Source of the DNA: Candidatus Methanoperedens sp.
GTDB lineage: Archaea > Halobacteriota > Methanosarcinia > Methanosarcinales > Methanoperedenaceae
Length of the DNA: 54,509 nucleotides
Direction: 5' to 3'
NCBI GenBank assembly: GCA_012026795.1
Contig: VEPM01000027.1
Span: forward strand, 1-54,509
A model generated the notes under the pieces. That model had not been told where the DNA came from. It searched no databases and saw nothing but the letters and a program-made list of their open reading frames with translations. Position numbers and translations under genes: made by a program. This document shows positions 33,433 through 42,158 of the stretch, one piece after another; the first letter of the stretch is position 1, and each line of letters starts with the position of its first letter.

Positions 33433-35679
33433 ATGGAAAATCAATACGAAACAATAAGGCTGGAGGTTCGCGATTACATACGCCCTGAATGTTCCTGTAA
33501 GGTAGAGGACATGGTGAATTCTGTTGAGCACGTCACTGATTCTTCTTTTGATCCCGTGAACAACTTACTGACTGTTAAAGTCCATAAGGGCATGGTCAGT
33601 TCCGGGGATATAATAGAAGAGTTGAAGAAATGTGGAATCCGCTGCGAGGAAAAAAAAGCTGTTCATGATAAAGCCCATATGGAGCATGAAGCAGCGAAGA
33701 TGAAGAAGCCAGCCCCGCATGATCACCACGCGATGATGGAGGCTGAGATAAAGAGGCACTTTATTGTTGCTGCAATCTTCACGGTTCCTGTTCTGATACT
33801 CTCACCCTCTATCCAGGGCTGGGCCGGATATACACTGCCGCCATCCCCTGCCTGGAAAATATTGCTCGTTATCACAGCTTCGGTGGTGATTCTATATGGA
33901 GGCTTTGTTTTCTATAAAGGATCGGTTAAATCACTTAAATTACGCACGCTTGATATGAACGTCCTGGTAACAATTGCATTGCTATCAGGATATCTATACA
34001 GTTTAGGTTCTACTTTCTTTTTCGAAGCGCCGGATTTTTACTGGGAGATAAGCACTCTTGCCACTTTTATCCTCTTCGGGCACTGGATGGAAATGAAAGC
34101 TCAGAGAAGCGCGGCAGGAGCCTTAAGAGAGCTTGTTAAATTGATCCCGCCTACAGCTAATCTGATAAGGAACGGTGAAATTGTAGAAGTTTCTACTTCA
34201 GATCTCAAAGTCGGAGACATTGTTCTAATCAGACCGGGTGAGAAGGTTCCGATAGATGGCTTAGTTCTGGAGGGAGAAACCTCAATAAATGAAGCTATGA
34301 TCACGGGAGAATCAAAGCCAGTTGAAAAGAGGAAAGAAAGCAGGGTTATAGGAGGAACTATTAATATTGAAGGCGCTATCCGCGTCCGGGTGGCAAAGAC
34401 GGGTGAGGAAACAGCCATTGCCCAGATTATTAAGCTTGTTGAGCAAACCATGGCTTCCAAGCCCCAGGTTCAGAAACTTGCTGACAGGGCAGCCAGCTAC
34501 CTGACCCTTGTAGCAATCTTTGTGGGTGGCGGAACGTTCCTTTTCTGGTTCGGAATCGGAGCGGGCAGCCTTTTCGCTCTAACGCTTGCTATCACGGTCA
34601 TAGTTATTGCCTGCCCCCATGCTCTGGGATTAGCTATCCCGGCAGTTACTTCAATATCTACGACCATGGCTGCCAATAGAGGTATACTCATAAAGAACGC
34701 TGAAGCGCTGGAGATTGCAAAAAAAATCGATATTGTGGTGTTTGATAAAACAGGAACCTTAACAAAGGGGGAATTCGGTGTTACAGATATTATTAAGCTG
34801 GGAGACTGGAGCGAAAAAGATATCCTGGAAAATACCGCCTCCGTAGAGGTTAATTCAGAGCACGTTATAGCAAAAGGAATAGTTAAAAAAGCTGAGGAAG
34901 AGGGATTGCGGAGCATAAAACCTGAAAAGTTTACGGCTATTCCGGGAAAAGGCGCCAGGGCTATTGTCGGCAATAGTGAGATTTACATAGGAAATGCAAA
35001 TCTCGTACGAGATTTAGGAATAAAACCTGAAGAATACCAGGATGCTGTTTCAAGACTTTCGTCCCAGGGTAAGACTGTCGTTTATGTGGCGGAGAATAAG
35101 AAACTTCAAGGTTTAATTGCCATGGCGGACTTGATAAGGGATGAATCCAGAGAAGCAGTTAAGGCTTTGAAAGAACTCGGCTTAGAAGTAGCTATGCTTA
35201 CCGGGGACAATAAACAGACCGCAGCCTACGTAGCTAAAGAGCTGGGTTTGACCACTTTCTTTGCAGAGGTTCTTCCAGAGCAGAAAGCAAGTACTATAAA
35301 AGGATTGCAGGATCAGGGAAAGAGAACTGCGATGGTTGGAGATGGCATAAACGATGCACCTGCGCTTGTTCAGGCAGATGTCGGGATAGCTATCGGCGCA
35401 GGCACTGATGTTGCAGTTGAATCTGCTGATGTTGTTCTAATCAGGAACGATCCCGGGGATGTCTCCAGGCTTATCAGGCTGAGCGATAAGACCATGCGCA
35501 AAATGAATGAAAATCTGGTTTGGGCAACAGGTTATAACGTCGTGGCAATCCCGATAGCTGCTGGCATACTTGTTCCCTACGGAATAATTTTAAAACCTGA
35601 ATTTGCCGCTATTACCATGTCTGCAAGCTCTATAAGCGTGGTTGCCAATGCCCTTCTGATGAAGAGAGCAAAGATATAG
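33433..35679 (+). CDS. copB: P1B-type heavy-metal ATPase, CopB-like (CPH motif)
   Basis: I prefer the ATG at 33433 (AAGGGG just upstream, 748 residues); the frame is open from 33382. An N-terminal HMA-like domain (about 1-70) has a CSCK instead of the usual CxxC. It is followed by a Met/His-rich linker (HDKAHMEHEA, HDHHAMMEAE) and the P-type core: TGES, CPHALGLAIP (Cys about 394), phosphorylation site DKTGTLTKGE (Asp about 438), SEHVIAKGI, MLTGDNKQTA and VGDGINDAPAL. CPH rather than CPC places it with CopB-type copper exporters. It removes copper from the cytoplasm. A DUF326 copper-binding-like protein and a Met-rich secreted protein lie 12-13 kb downstream. Confidence 0.93.
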   Translation: MENQYETIRLEVRDYIRPECSCKVEDMVNSVEHVTDSSFDPVNNLLTVKVHKGMVSSGDIIEELKKCGIRCEEKKAVHDKAHMEHEAAKMKKPAPHDHHAMMEAEIKRHFIVAAIFTVPVLILSPSIQGWAGYTLPPSPAWKILLVITASVVILYGGFVFYKGSVKSLKLRTLDMNVLVTIALLSGYLYSLGSTFFFEAPDFYWEISTLATFILFGHWMEMKAQRSAAGALRELVKLIPPTANLIRNGEIVEVSTSDLKVGDIVLIRPGEKVPIDGLVLEGETSINEAMITGESKPVEKRKESRVIGGTINIEGAIRVRVAKTGEETAIAQIIKLVEQTMASKPQVQKLADRAASYLTLVAIFVGGGTFLFWFGIGAGSLFALTLAITVIVIACPHALGLAIPAVTSISTTMAANRGILIKNAEALEIAKKIDIVVFDKTGTLTKGEFGVTDIIKLGDWSEKDILENTASVEVNSEHVIAKGIVKKAEEEGLRSIKPEKFTAIPGKGARAIVGNSEIYIGNANLVRDLGIKPEEYQDAVSRLSSQGKTVVYVAENKKLQGLIAMADLIRDESREAVKALKELGLEVAMLTGDNKQTAAYVAKELGLTTFFAEVLPEQKASTIKGLQDQGKRTAMVGDGINDAPALVQADVGIAIGAGTDVAVESADVVLIRNDPGDVSRLIRLSDKTMRKMNENLVWATGYNVVAIPIAAGILVPYGIILKPEFAAITMSASSISVVANALLMKRAKI

Positions 35680-35818
35680 AGGTATCCATGGTAATATCCG
35701 GGGGCTCGGTTAAAAATATACTCTATATTTTTCCTCCAAGCCCTGGCATCGCTAGTTCCAGCAGCTGCAAATGAAGTTTCAGCCAAATTGTAAAAAGTAA
35801 AAAGATTGATAAATATGT

Positions 35819-35872
35819 TTTGGTTTTTTAAAGCAAAAACTGATTAAGGGATAACACCTACAATTAACATGT
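35819..35872 (+). promoter_or_regulatory. Intergenic element, copy A of a repeated promoter-like module
   Basis: The 36-bp segment 35819-35854 differs at one position from 37566-37601. It contains GGTTTTTTAAAGC followed by GATTAAGGGATAA, and both copies are followed 8-9 bp later by ATTAACATGT. TTTTTTAAAG may act as a TATA box. The rest of 35680-36089 holds no other feature that I recognise, apart from an inviable 75-codon frame from 35969. Confidence 0.6.
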
Positions 35873-36089
35873 ATCCGGGTTCAGAGTTTGTGCCAGAGTG
35901 AACCCTTCAAAAGCGCCCGAAAGCCGAATCCTTTGGATTTAGGAATACTTAAAAGGTGAATTAGATTTATGAATATGAGCGAAACTTTTGACGAAAGCAG
36001 AGATGGGACCAAAGAATCTGTTTTAATAATCCCAACCACCCCCCACTCTCCGTCTTTAAAAGTTATCTCTGATCAAGGGAAATGCATAA

Positions 36090-36440
36090 TGTCAGGAATA
36101 ATCCTGTTATCAATTGCTTTTACAGTAAATATTGGCATGGCACAATTATGCAAGATCGCGGCTGGCGGAGGCAAAAACCGAATTGAGAAGCAATAATAAG
36201 GATTACGCCAATATGGCGATTGAGCGGTACAGGGAAAAAATCCGGGCAGTTGAGGATTCAGTTTCAAATACAACCGGAAATGTTTCAGGACTTTTCGGCG
36301 CACAGAGGAAGATTATGAAGCATCAGTTCGTGCGAGAAGTAAGAGAAAATAATGATACAGAAGTCAATAGCAGAGGTGAAGAAAACAATACAAGAGGTGA
36401 TTATTCAAGGAAAATCCCGCCAATGGGATGGTGGGAATAG
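36090..36440 (+). pseudogene. Frameshifted small secreted protein (DUF5667-like)
   Basis: From the ATG at 36090 one frame gives a convincing signal peptide (SGIILLSIAFTVNIGMAQ), but it then turns into nonsense and stops at 36196. The overlapping frame from about 36135 gives NYARSRLAEAKTELRSNNKD, YANMAIERYREKIRAVED and a hydrophilic tail to 36440. The pattern of helices with alternating LAEAKTEL and A..RYREKI recalls DUF5667, found in secreted archaeal and bacterial proteins. A single base change near 36140-36160 would join the two. It is therefore a recent pseudogene, a programmed shift, or a sequence error. Confidence 0.5.
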
Positions 36441-36548
36441 ACCTTGGCTTTTTTATGTCCATAAATCCATTCTGGCCTGATGCCCCGGATATGCCTGTTT
36501 ATTTCGGGGCAATCATTAAAATTTTTGATGGGTAAGACCTTAGCCTGC

Positions 36549-36568
36549 ATTTCGCACATATGCGAAAT
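36549..36568. repeat. Perfect 8-bp palindrome ATTTCGCA-N4-TGCGAAAT
   Basis: The inverted repeat lies between the frameshifted gene and the next membrane protein. It is suitable as a dimeric regulator site, but nothing else supports that. Confidence 0.45.
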
Positions 36569-36592
36569 AAATTTGATAGCAGGATTTACAGT

Positions 36593-36619
36593 ATCAACGG
36601 GATAAATATTTTTGTCGTC
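36593..36619 (+). repeat. 27-bp intergenic repeat, first copy (second at 37409-37435)
   Basis: ATCAACGGGATAAATATTTT and the following TGTCGTC recur at 37409-37435 with one mismatch. A TTTCGGGGCA block lies upstream of each copy (about 36502 and 37352). The two intergenic regions are therefore relics of one duplicated module. Confidence 0.75.
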
Positions 36620-36682
36620 CCAGAGCCTAATCTAACGATACATATAAATACAATTATCATAATGATAATTGTGGTGATTAAG

Positions 36683-37078
36683 GTGCATAAATTAAAATAT
36701 TATATCTCTGGTTTAACAGTTATGGTGATTTTGATGTTTTTAATTGGTTCAGTTTACGCACAGGGCATGTCTACTGACGGAACTGAAGACGAAAGCAGTT
36801 TAATTCTTTATTTTCATATTGCTCAGGTGATTATAGCAATTATCGTAGCAAAATTTGTAATAGATGTCATTGAGGCTACTGGCCAAAAAGATGTCTTTAT
36901 ATTCATCCCAATTGCTATGGGTATTTTTATTGTCTCTGCGGTTATAAGATATCTCCCACATCTCTCTAATTTTAGCGAAGCTGACGCTGAATTATATAAT
37001 CTAATACTGAATAGCTTGGCTATGGTTTCAATGGGTGTGAGCTTTTATAAGTGGAGAAAAATGTTGATATCAACATAA
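36683..37078 (+). CDS. Small membrane protein of unknown function
   Basis: I place the start at the GTG at 36683 (preceded by GGTGAT; 131 residues). The open frame extends back to 36560, but that part overlaps a palindrome and a repeat and has no plausible ribosome site. The product has an N-terminal signal-anchor (LKYYISGLTVMVILMFLIGS), an extracytoplasmic acidic loop (GMSTDGTEDESS), then three hydrophobic helices (about LILYFHIAQVIIAIIVAKFV, VFIFIPIAMGIFIVSAVI, LILNSLAMVSMGVSFYKW). I do not recognise the family. Its location upstream of the redox cluster leaves a role in membrane electron transfer possible but unproven. Confidence 0.55.
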   Translation: MHKLKYYISGLTVMVILMFLIGSVYAQGMSTDGTEDESSLILYFHIAQVIIAIIVAKFVIDVIEATGQKDVFIFIPIAMGIFIVSAVIRYLPHLSNFSEADAELYNLILNSLAMVSMGVSFYKWRKMLIST

Positions 37079-37097
37079 TTCTATATGAGGCAAAAAA

Positions 37098-37322
37098 ATG
37101 ACATTATATTATGATAAAATATGCGGACTTTGTGAAAAATATCTCTCAGGTGGTGGGAAAATGTTTCTGGATAGACAAATTTCCGCCCACCTGAATAAAA
37201 ATCCTGAACTACTGGAACCGACAGATAAAACTGATTTGGCTAAATGGTGCAAGATATCTGGAAAATTGATATTGGGAGAAGACAAATCTCAGAAACTAGC
37301 GAATGAAATCCTATCTTCTTAG
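37098..37322 (+). CDS. Small conserved-looking protein with an N-terminal CxxC
   Basis: This is a 74-residue protein 19 bp after the previous gene. LYYDKICGLCEKYLSGGGKM carries CGLC; the rest, AHLNKNPELLEPTDKTDLAK followed by ISGKLILGEDKSQKLANEI, is helical. It is soluble with no signal. I have an impression of similar short archaeal proteins but cannot name a family or function. Two vicinal-type cysteines and Cys in WCKIS could bind metal or take part in redox exchange. Confidence 0.55.
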   Translation: MTLYYDKICGLCEKYLSGGGKMFLDRQISAHLNKNPELLEPTDKTDLAKWCKISGKLILGEDKSQKLANEILSS

Positions 37323-37408
37323 GTTTAATAAGACCATATTATCTTTTACTTTTCGGGGCATAATCCTGATTTAGGATACTTATGGAAGATTAGAAATTTG
37401 CCCCCAGG

Positions 37409-37435
37409 ATCAACGGGATAAATATTTTTGGCGTC
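37409..37435 (+). repeat. 27-bp intergenic repeat, second copy
   Basis: This is the partner of 36593-36619. The surrounding 37323-37565 interval has no gene that I can support; it contains a TTTATATAAATTAA promoter-like tract at about 37507-37520. Confidence 0.75.
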
Positions 37436-37565
37436 AAATCATCTTTAAATCAGGAATTTTGAAATAATGTGAAATCAATTTTATGAAGAGCGAAATATGG
37501 GCTTTAAATTTATATAAATTAATACCTCGTTTTGTTTCAAAAAAATCAAAAACCAGTATATGTCG

Positions 37566-37620
37566 TTTGGTTTTTTAAAGCAAAAACAGATTAAGGGATA
37601 AGCATATACTATTAACATGT
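37566..37620 (+). promoter_or_regulatory. Intergenic element, copy B of the repeated promoter-like module
   Basis: This copy is 35 of 36 bases identical to 35819-35854, followed by ATTAACATGT at 37611-37620. It stands directly upstream of the small ORF at 37634 and the DOMON gene, so it may drive the start of the redox cluster. Confidence 0.6.
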
Positions 37621-37633
37621 TAAAGATCAAGAG

Positions 37634-37813
37634 GTGAATAAGTCCGCGTTCGGAAAAAATAAACGGTACATAATTTTAAAACGCAGAGTCGAAATCATGG
37701 ATACTTTTAACATACTAATGTATATTTGTAAAAAAAGAGACGAGTTTATAGCAAAAGGACTGAATGCACAGGATGCCATAACAAAAGCAAGACGTGCAAT
37801 AGCTGAAGAATAG
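37634..37813 (+). CDS. Short basic ORF upstream of the DOMON gene
   Basis: A 59-codon frame from GTG at 37634; a shorter version starts at ATG 37697 (38 codons). The C-terminal part, CKKRDEFIAKGLNAQDAITK followed by ARRAIAEE, looks like a genuine helical protein segment and ends 2 bp before the DOMON start. No family was recognised. It may be a small protein or a translated leader. Confidence 0.4.
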   Translation: MNKSAFGKNKRYIILKRRVEIMDTFNILMYICKKRDEFIAKGLNAQDAITKARRAIAEE

Positions 37814-37815
37814 CT

Positions 37816-38625
37816 ATGAGAAAAAGCACTTTTGACGAAATAATACAATCTCTTCGATGTAAGAAATCAAAAATTATATATTTGAGGGGCATCACAGCAA
37901 TGTTATTTCTATTATCTTTCGTCAGCGTTAGCTCAGCTTTCTACGAGTTTATTCCTGAAATAGATGGACAAATTCAGGACGATGAATATCAAAATCATTA
38001 CAGGGATACTAAAATAAATATGGATATTTACTGGACGCTGAATGAGGAAAATATATACATGGCAATGAGAAGCCATGCTAAAGGATGGATGGGCATCGGC
38101 ATAGCTCCCACAGGCTCTCTGATGCAAGGAGCGGATATAATTCTGGGTTATATGAAAGATGGCAAATTGTTTATCCAGGATAATTTTGCCAATTCAGCTG
38201 TAAATCATGCTCCTGATACCGCTCTTGGTGGAAAAAATGATATTCTGGAATCTGCAGGTTCCGAGAGCGATAAGGGTATGGTTATCGAGTTTAGAAGGAA
38301 ACTAAATACTGAAGATAGTTTTGACAGGGCTTTGACAGATAATGAGTATAAAGTCCAGTTAGCATATTCAGATACAGATGACCTGACCAGCTATCATCCG
38401 GCAAAATCAATAGCATATATAAACTTCTTTTCAGGCAAAGGGAAGAATGATGCAGATAATCCAGGAAAGGAAGATAGCGTCTTAAAAACCCAAAACCCGG
38501 CAACTGATTCCATCCCAACCGGAAAGGATCGGTATCAATCCTTCCTTACCATGATTACCGGAGTTATCTCAATTGCAGGTATAGCAGCTGCTTTGCTTAT
38601 CATTCCGGAAAATAGGAGGAAGTAA
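37816..38625 (+). CDS. DOMON-domain protein with a signal and a C-terminal membrane anchor
   Basis: This is a 269-residue protein. The signal sequence is around GITAMLFLLSFVSVSSA (about 25-41), followed by a DOMON-type beta sandwich: DGQIQDDEYQNHYRDTK, MDIYWTLNEENIYMAMRSHA, KGWMGIGIAPTGSLMQGADI, SYHPAKSIAYINFF. DOMON domains bind haem b or sugars and often partner with b561-type cytochromes. The Met in SLMQGADI and a His in YHPA are candidate axial ligands. A C-terminal helix (about 245-263) and basic tail anchor it. It is immediately followed by a polytopic membrane protein (ATG on the next base), so the pair probably forms a transmembrane electron-transfer unit. Confidence 0.82.
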   Translation: MRKSTFDEIIQSLRCKKSKIIYLRGITAMLFLLSFVSVSSAFYEFIPEIDGQIQDDEYQNHYRDTKINMDIYWTLNEENIYMAMRSHAKGWMGIGIAPTGSLMQGADIILGYMKDGKLFIQDNFANSAVNHAPDTALGGKNDILESAGSESDKGMVIEFRRKLNTEDSFDRALTDNEYKVQLAYSDTDDLTSYHPAKSIAYINFFSGKGKNDADNPGKEDSVLKTQNPATDSIPTGKDRYQSFLTMITGVISIAGIAAALLIIPENRRK

Positions 38626-39201
38626 ATGAGTCATTTACACACAATTTCGGCCGAGATGCATACCGGGATGCTTGTCCTGGCATTCATTTCTATTTCACTT
38701 ATAATAATTATAGATAAACTGGGAAAATTCCCAAAAATAACCGGGGTTCTTGAGCAGACCGCCTATGTTTCAGCACTGGCCGGGTTGTTGTTCCTTATAC
38801 TCAGTGCTGTAACCGGGGTCACCTCGACCTGGCCAGGGGAGGCTTTGTTTGCTTCCCCTTTAGTCCTGAATAAGATAATTTTCACAGGATTCGCAATAAT
38901 ATTCTGGATGATATTCCTGCTTATAAGATGGAAGTATGGAGTAGATTTATGGAAGAGCCTGAAGCTGAAATCTTTGTATGTTTCGATGGCTCTGGGAGGA
39001 TTTTTAAGCATAACGCTGACTGGTTCAATGGGAGGACATGTAGCCGGGAAAGAAAGCCTGCTTGATCTCTTTTTGCATAAATGGGGAATAAACACCCACA
39101 TACCCTTTACCCTGCCTGAAACATGGATAGTTCCAATACTGGCATTTGTTTTTTCCATTTTGATTGTATCCATATTGCTAAGATTGAAGAATTGGCAGTA
39201 G
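38626..39201 (+). CDS. Polytopic membrane protein, probable b-type cytochrome partner of the DOMON protein
   Basis: This is a 191-residue protein with about five hydrophobic helices (MLVLAFISISLIIII, YVSALAGLLFLILSAVTG, IIFTGFAIIFWMIFLLI, YVSMALGGFLSITLTG, WIVPILAFVFSILIVSIL). Histidines lie at membrane borders: MSHLHTISAEMHTGM at the start, GGHVAGKESLLD after helix four, and HKWGINTHIP. This resembles DUF2231/b561-like haem proteins, but no exact family signature is clear. It starts directly at the DOMON stop. I infer that it passes electrons between a membrane quinone-like pool and the DOMON protein or the multihaem cytochromes encoded next. Confidence 0.6.
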   Translation: MSHLHTISAEMHTGMLVLAFISISLIIIIDKLGKFPKITGVLEQTAYVSALAGLLFLILSAVTGVTSTWPGEALFASPLVLNKIIFTGFAIIFWMIFLLIRWKYGVDLWKSLKLKSLYVSMALGGFLSITLTGSMGGHVAGKESLLDLFLHKWGINTHIPFTLPETWIVPILAFVFSILIVSILLRLKNWQ

Positions 39202-39313
39202 TAATTGCTTAAGAGGATATGAACTGAGGATAAATCAAGCTTTTCGCATAGTATTACCAAACATTTCTAAATACTTTGCGCTTTAGAAAATTAATATATT
39301 ATGTATATTTATC

Positions 39314-39374
39314 TTGGCTTTATAAAGCACAACTGTATTAAAAACCAAAGTCCATATACAAAATTATTAACATG
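39314..39374 (+). promoter_or_regulatory. Promoter-like element upstream of the cytochrome operon (related to copies A and B)
   Basis: TTGGCTTTATAAAGCACAAC (39314-39333) and ATTAACATG (39366-39374) resemble copies A and B in order and spacing but are more diverged. CTTTATAAAG is itself palindromic and TATA-like. It lies 16 bp before the start of the 12-haem cytochrome gene. A further weak relative, TTTTTAAAGCACAAATGTG, occurs near 54040. Confidence 0.4.
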
Positions 39375-39389
39375 ATCATGGTATAGATT

Positions 39390-42152
39390 ATGCTCGTTTT
39401 GAAAAACAGGATGCAAATTAGAAATGGCAGCAGCAATCAATATGTTAATCGTTATTATTTGGCTGTTGTCATAATATTTGTTCTGACATTCTTCTCATCT
39501 CTGGCATATGCCACAGACGGCAATTCTCAAGATTATAATGCTTCGGATAACAGCACAAATTCATCAGCCGGCCACATTCACCCGAATACGACTGCAAATT
39601 CTTCCTTGCACCTTCATCCGGATGCGAATCTGTCCGTAGCCTTCCTGATAAAAGACATTGCGGAACAAATAAAAGTTAATATCGAGGACTTCGGAACAAA
39701 AAATCCTGTGGCTTCAGAACCACCTGGTTTCCCGGTCAGGTTTTTTAAGGCAGATGCACAGAACATTTCTTTCGAAAACATCACCGTTAATATATCATAT
39801 TCGGAAATGGAGTTAAAAGATACTGATGAAGGAAAACTCATGATTTTCCGGCATGAACACAATAATTCAATATGGGTCATGCTGCCCACAAAAGTGGACA
39901 AGGAAGGAAATACTCTGGAGGCAACAACCGATTCTTTATCTCTATTTGCAGTTTCATCTCATTCTGATAATTCCTCTTTCCATAACCATAATAACACACC
40001 CAAAATCGAGAACAACACCTCCCATGACCATGCAGATAAAGATTTAGCGCCGATATCAGTTTCCTTCACAGGACCCGTGGGCACAAAAATCGTCCTTGAG
40101 CTGGATAGTAAAAATAGCTCCATTGCTTCATTACCCGGAAGCCCGATTAAATTCTTCAGGATAGACGCCGTAAATTTATCATATGATAAAGTGAATATGG
40201 AGGTAGCATACTTCGATTCAGAATTGAACATAACGAATGAAAACAACCTTTCTATCTTCCATTATTCCAATTCAACGTGGTCACAGTTGCCCACTGAATT
40301 AATTGAAGGCGAAAATATACTGAGGGCATCTACAGAATCCTTATCCCTGTTCGCAGTTTCTTCTTTTTCCGACACCGGGCACAATATGACCGGGTATAAT
40401 ATGAGTATGGGAATAGTGTCCGAGTGCCTGCGATGTCACGGGAGCAGTAAGAATTACAGCAGCGGCATGATGGGAAAAATGACCCCGAAAATCAATGAAA
40501 GCATCATGAACCTGAGCATTCATGCAGGTCTGAATAACGCAAGTTCCGATCCCAACAGGGCATGCTGGGCATGTCATTCCAACTCAACAACACCGCCGAT
40601 AAAGCACCCGATGCATAATCCTGCGATCACATGCACCTCCTGCCACATCTCCGGGAAATTTAATTCGCTGAGAACAACCGAGCATACTACCCGTGCTGTA
40701 AATATCACAGTGAATGCCACATGCCAGCTATGCCACGGCAAACCAGAGATGATAAACCTCAATGGGAGCAACCCGAATTCGACAATATCTCATTACGGTA
40801 AGAAAAGAACAGATATGATTGATCAAAATAAGTCCGGCACCAACTGCACTTCCTGCCACCAGGATCCGGGTTCCGGGTTCTCGGATGTTTTCAATAAGAC
40901 CTCAAGGACGAACATAACTCACAATGGTGGTATTGGTTGCTCATCTTGCCACGGCACAGGCAGGCTACACAATTCAACACTTGCAAATATGCAGGGTTAT
41001 AATTTACCGAATTGCATACAGTGCCACGGGACAGGTGGCTTTGCCCTGAATAAAGTAAGCGAATCATCCATCAACCAGAGTATTCATGCAAACCTGAACA
41101 ATGCAAGTTCAAGTCTCAACCGGGCATGCTGGACATGTCATTCAAATATAATTACTGCACCTGCTGCACACCCGGATATAGCTGAACAGCCGGATACCTG
41201 CTCCACATGCCACATTGACGGCCCTCTTAACCTGACAAAAAAATTAAAGCCAAATCATCTGTCAAGGCATACTCCCGAAAGCAGCCAGGTAAAGGTTGCG
41301 GCAGCCTGCATCCTTTGCCATAGCAATAATGTCCTTGTTTCAGGGAAAACAATAAATTCCACTGTATCTCATTACGCCCAATACCCGAAAGTGGATACCA
41401 GGGATTGTGTAAGCTGCCACCAGGATAAAGAAACCGGGAAGAAATGGGGGAGCCCGCCTGACCCGAGAGAGACAATCCAGCTTGTTGAGGTTGAAAAGAA
41501 ACTTGTTTCAGATGAAACCTGGAAACTTGACCGGAACTACAGCATAGCGATCACCGAAGTGGATAAAGAAGGCCAGTCGGCCTGGCTTGAACTGTATTAC
41601 AACGGGAAACTGGTACGGAAAGACCTTGTTCCCGAAGGTGGCATCTTCAAGTATGATGCGAAACTTGTTGAGAACGGCGATAAAAAAACAATAATCGATC
41701 TTGGGATATCGGAAATATTATACGGCGGAACAGTGAGCCTTGTGACTTTTCGCGGATTTGTGCCAAAACATATACATACCGAAACGAGCAGCTTCCAGTG
41801 CTACACCTGCCATGTCAGGGATTACAGGCAGGCTAAGCCGGACGGGTACAGGTATTTCGTACTCAAGAACGAGAAGGAGAATATCACATTAAGCCAGATG
41901 GACATCGATTTCTCAGCCGCTGATAAAAAAACGATATACCCGGGTGAATCATGGGATCTTGGAAGCGGATATGAACTGAAGATAAAGGATTTCAGCCGCA
42001 CAAATATGTATCTCACATTAATAAAAAACAATATTGTTGTCAAAGAGGAGTTCGTCAGGGAAGGGGATTACTTCACATACAATACAACATCGAATGGCGT
42101 CGAGGTCACGATGTTAAGCCTGAAGATAGCTGGTATGTTCGTAAATGGATGA
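39390..42152 (+). CDS. 12-haem c-type cytochrome fused to PGF-pre-PGF and S-layer-type domains
   Basis: This is a 920-residue protein with a signal peptide (YYLAVVIIFVLTFFSSLAYA). Two repeated beta domains follow (about 85-195 and 215-325; shared SPGFPVRFF/PGSPIKFFRIDA-like start, LMIFRHEHNNSIWVMLP, SLSLFAVSSHS), matching PGF-pre-PGF domains of archaeal surface proteins. Twelve CxxCH motifs occupy residues 345-690 and 812 (CLRCH, CWACH, CTSCH, CQLCH, CTSCH, CSSCH, CIQCH, CWTCH, CSTCH, CILCH, CVSCH, CYTCH). Two domains like the Methanosarcina S-layer tile unit (WKLDRNYSIAITEVDKEGQ at about 710, WDLGSGYELKIKD at about 853) flank the last haem. This suggests a cytochrome built into or across the S-layer. 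Confidence 0.9.
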   Translation: MLVLKNRMQIRNGSSNQYVNRYYLAVVIIFVLTFFSSLAYATDGNSQDYNASDNSTNSSAGHIHPNTTANSSLHLHPDANLSVAFLIKDIAEQIKVNIEDFGTKNPVASEPPGFPVRFFKADAQNISFENITVNISYSEMELKDTDEGKLMIFRHEHNNSIWVMLPTKVDKEGNTLEATTDSLSLFAVSSHSDNSSFHNHNNTPKIENNTSHDHADKDLAPISVSFTGPVGTKIVLELDSKNSSIASLPGSPIKFFRIDAVNLSYDKVNMEVAYFDSELNITNENNLSIFHYSNSTWSQLPTELIEGENILRASTESLSLFAVSSFSDTGHNMTGYNMSMGIVSECLRCHGSSKNYSSGMMGKMTPKINESIMNLSIHAGLNNASSDPNRACWACHSNSTTPPIKHPMHNPAITCTSCHISGKFNSLRTTEHTTRAVNITVNATCQLCHGKPEMINLNGSNPNSTISHYGKKRTDMIDQNKSGTNCTSCHQDPGSGFSDVFNKTSRTNITHNGGIGCSSCHGTGRLHNSTLANMQGYNLPNCIQCHGTGGFALNKVSESSINQSIHANLNNASSSLNRACWTCHSNIITAPAAHPDIAEQPDTCSTCHIDGPLNLTKKLKPNHLSRHTPESSQVKVAAACILCHSNNVLVSGKTINSTVSHYAQYPKVDTRDCVSCHQDKETGKKWGSPPDPRETIQLVEVEKKLVSDETWKLDRNYSIAITEVDKEGQSAWLELYYNGKLVRKDLVPEGGIFKYDAKLVENGDKKTIIDLGISEILYGGTVSLVTFRGFVPKHIHTETSSFQCYTCHVRDYRQAKPDGYRYFVLKNEKENITLSQMDIDFSAADKKTIYPGESWDLGSGYELKIKDFSRTNMYLTLIKNNIVVKEEFVREGDYFTYNTTSNGVEVTMLSLKIAGMFVNG

Positions 42153-42158
42153 GTACGT

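Noticed and set aside
35969-36196. 75-codon ORF starting at 35969
   Set aside because: Residues before the signal peptide (from 36090) are unremarkable and there is no ribosome site; treated as part of the frameshifted gene.
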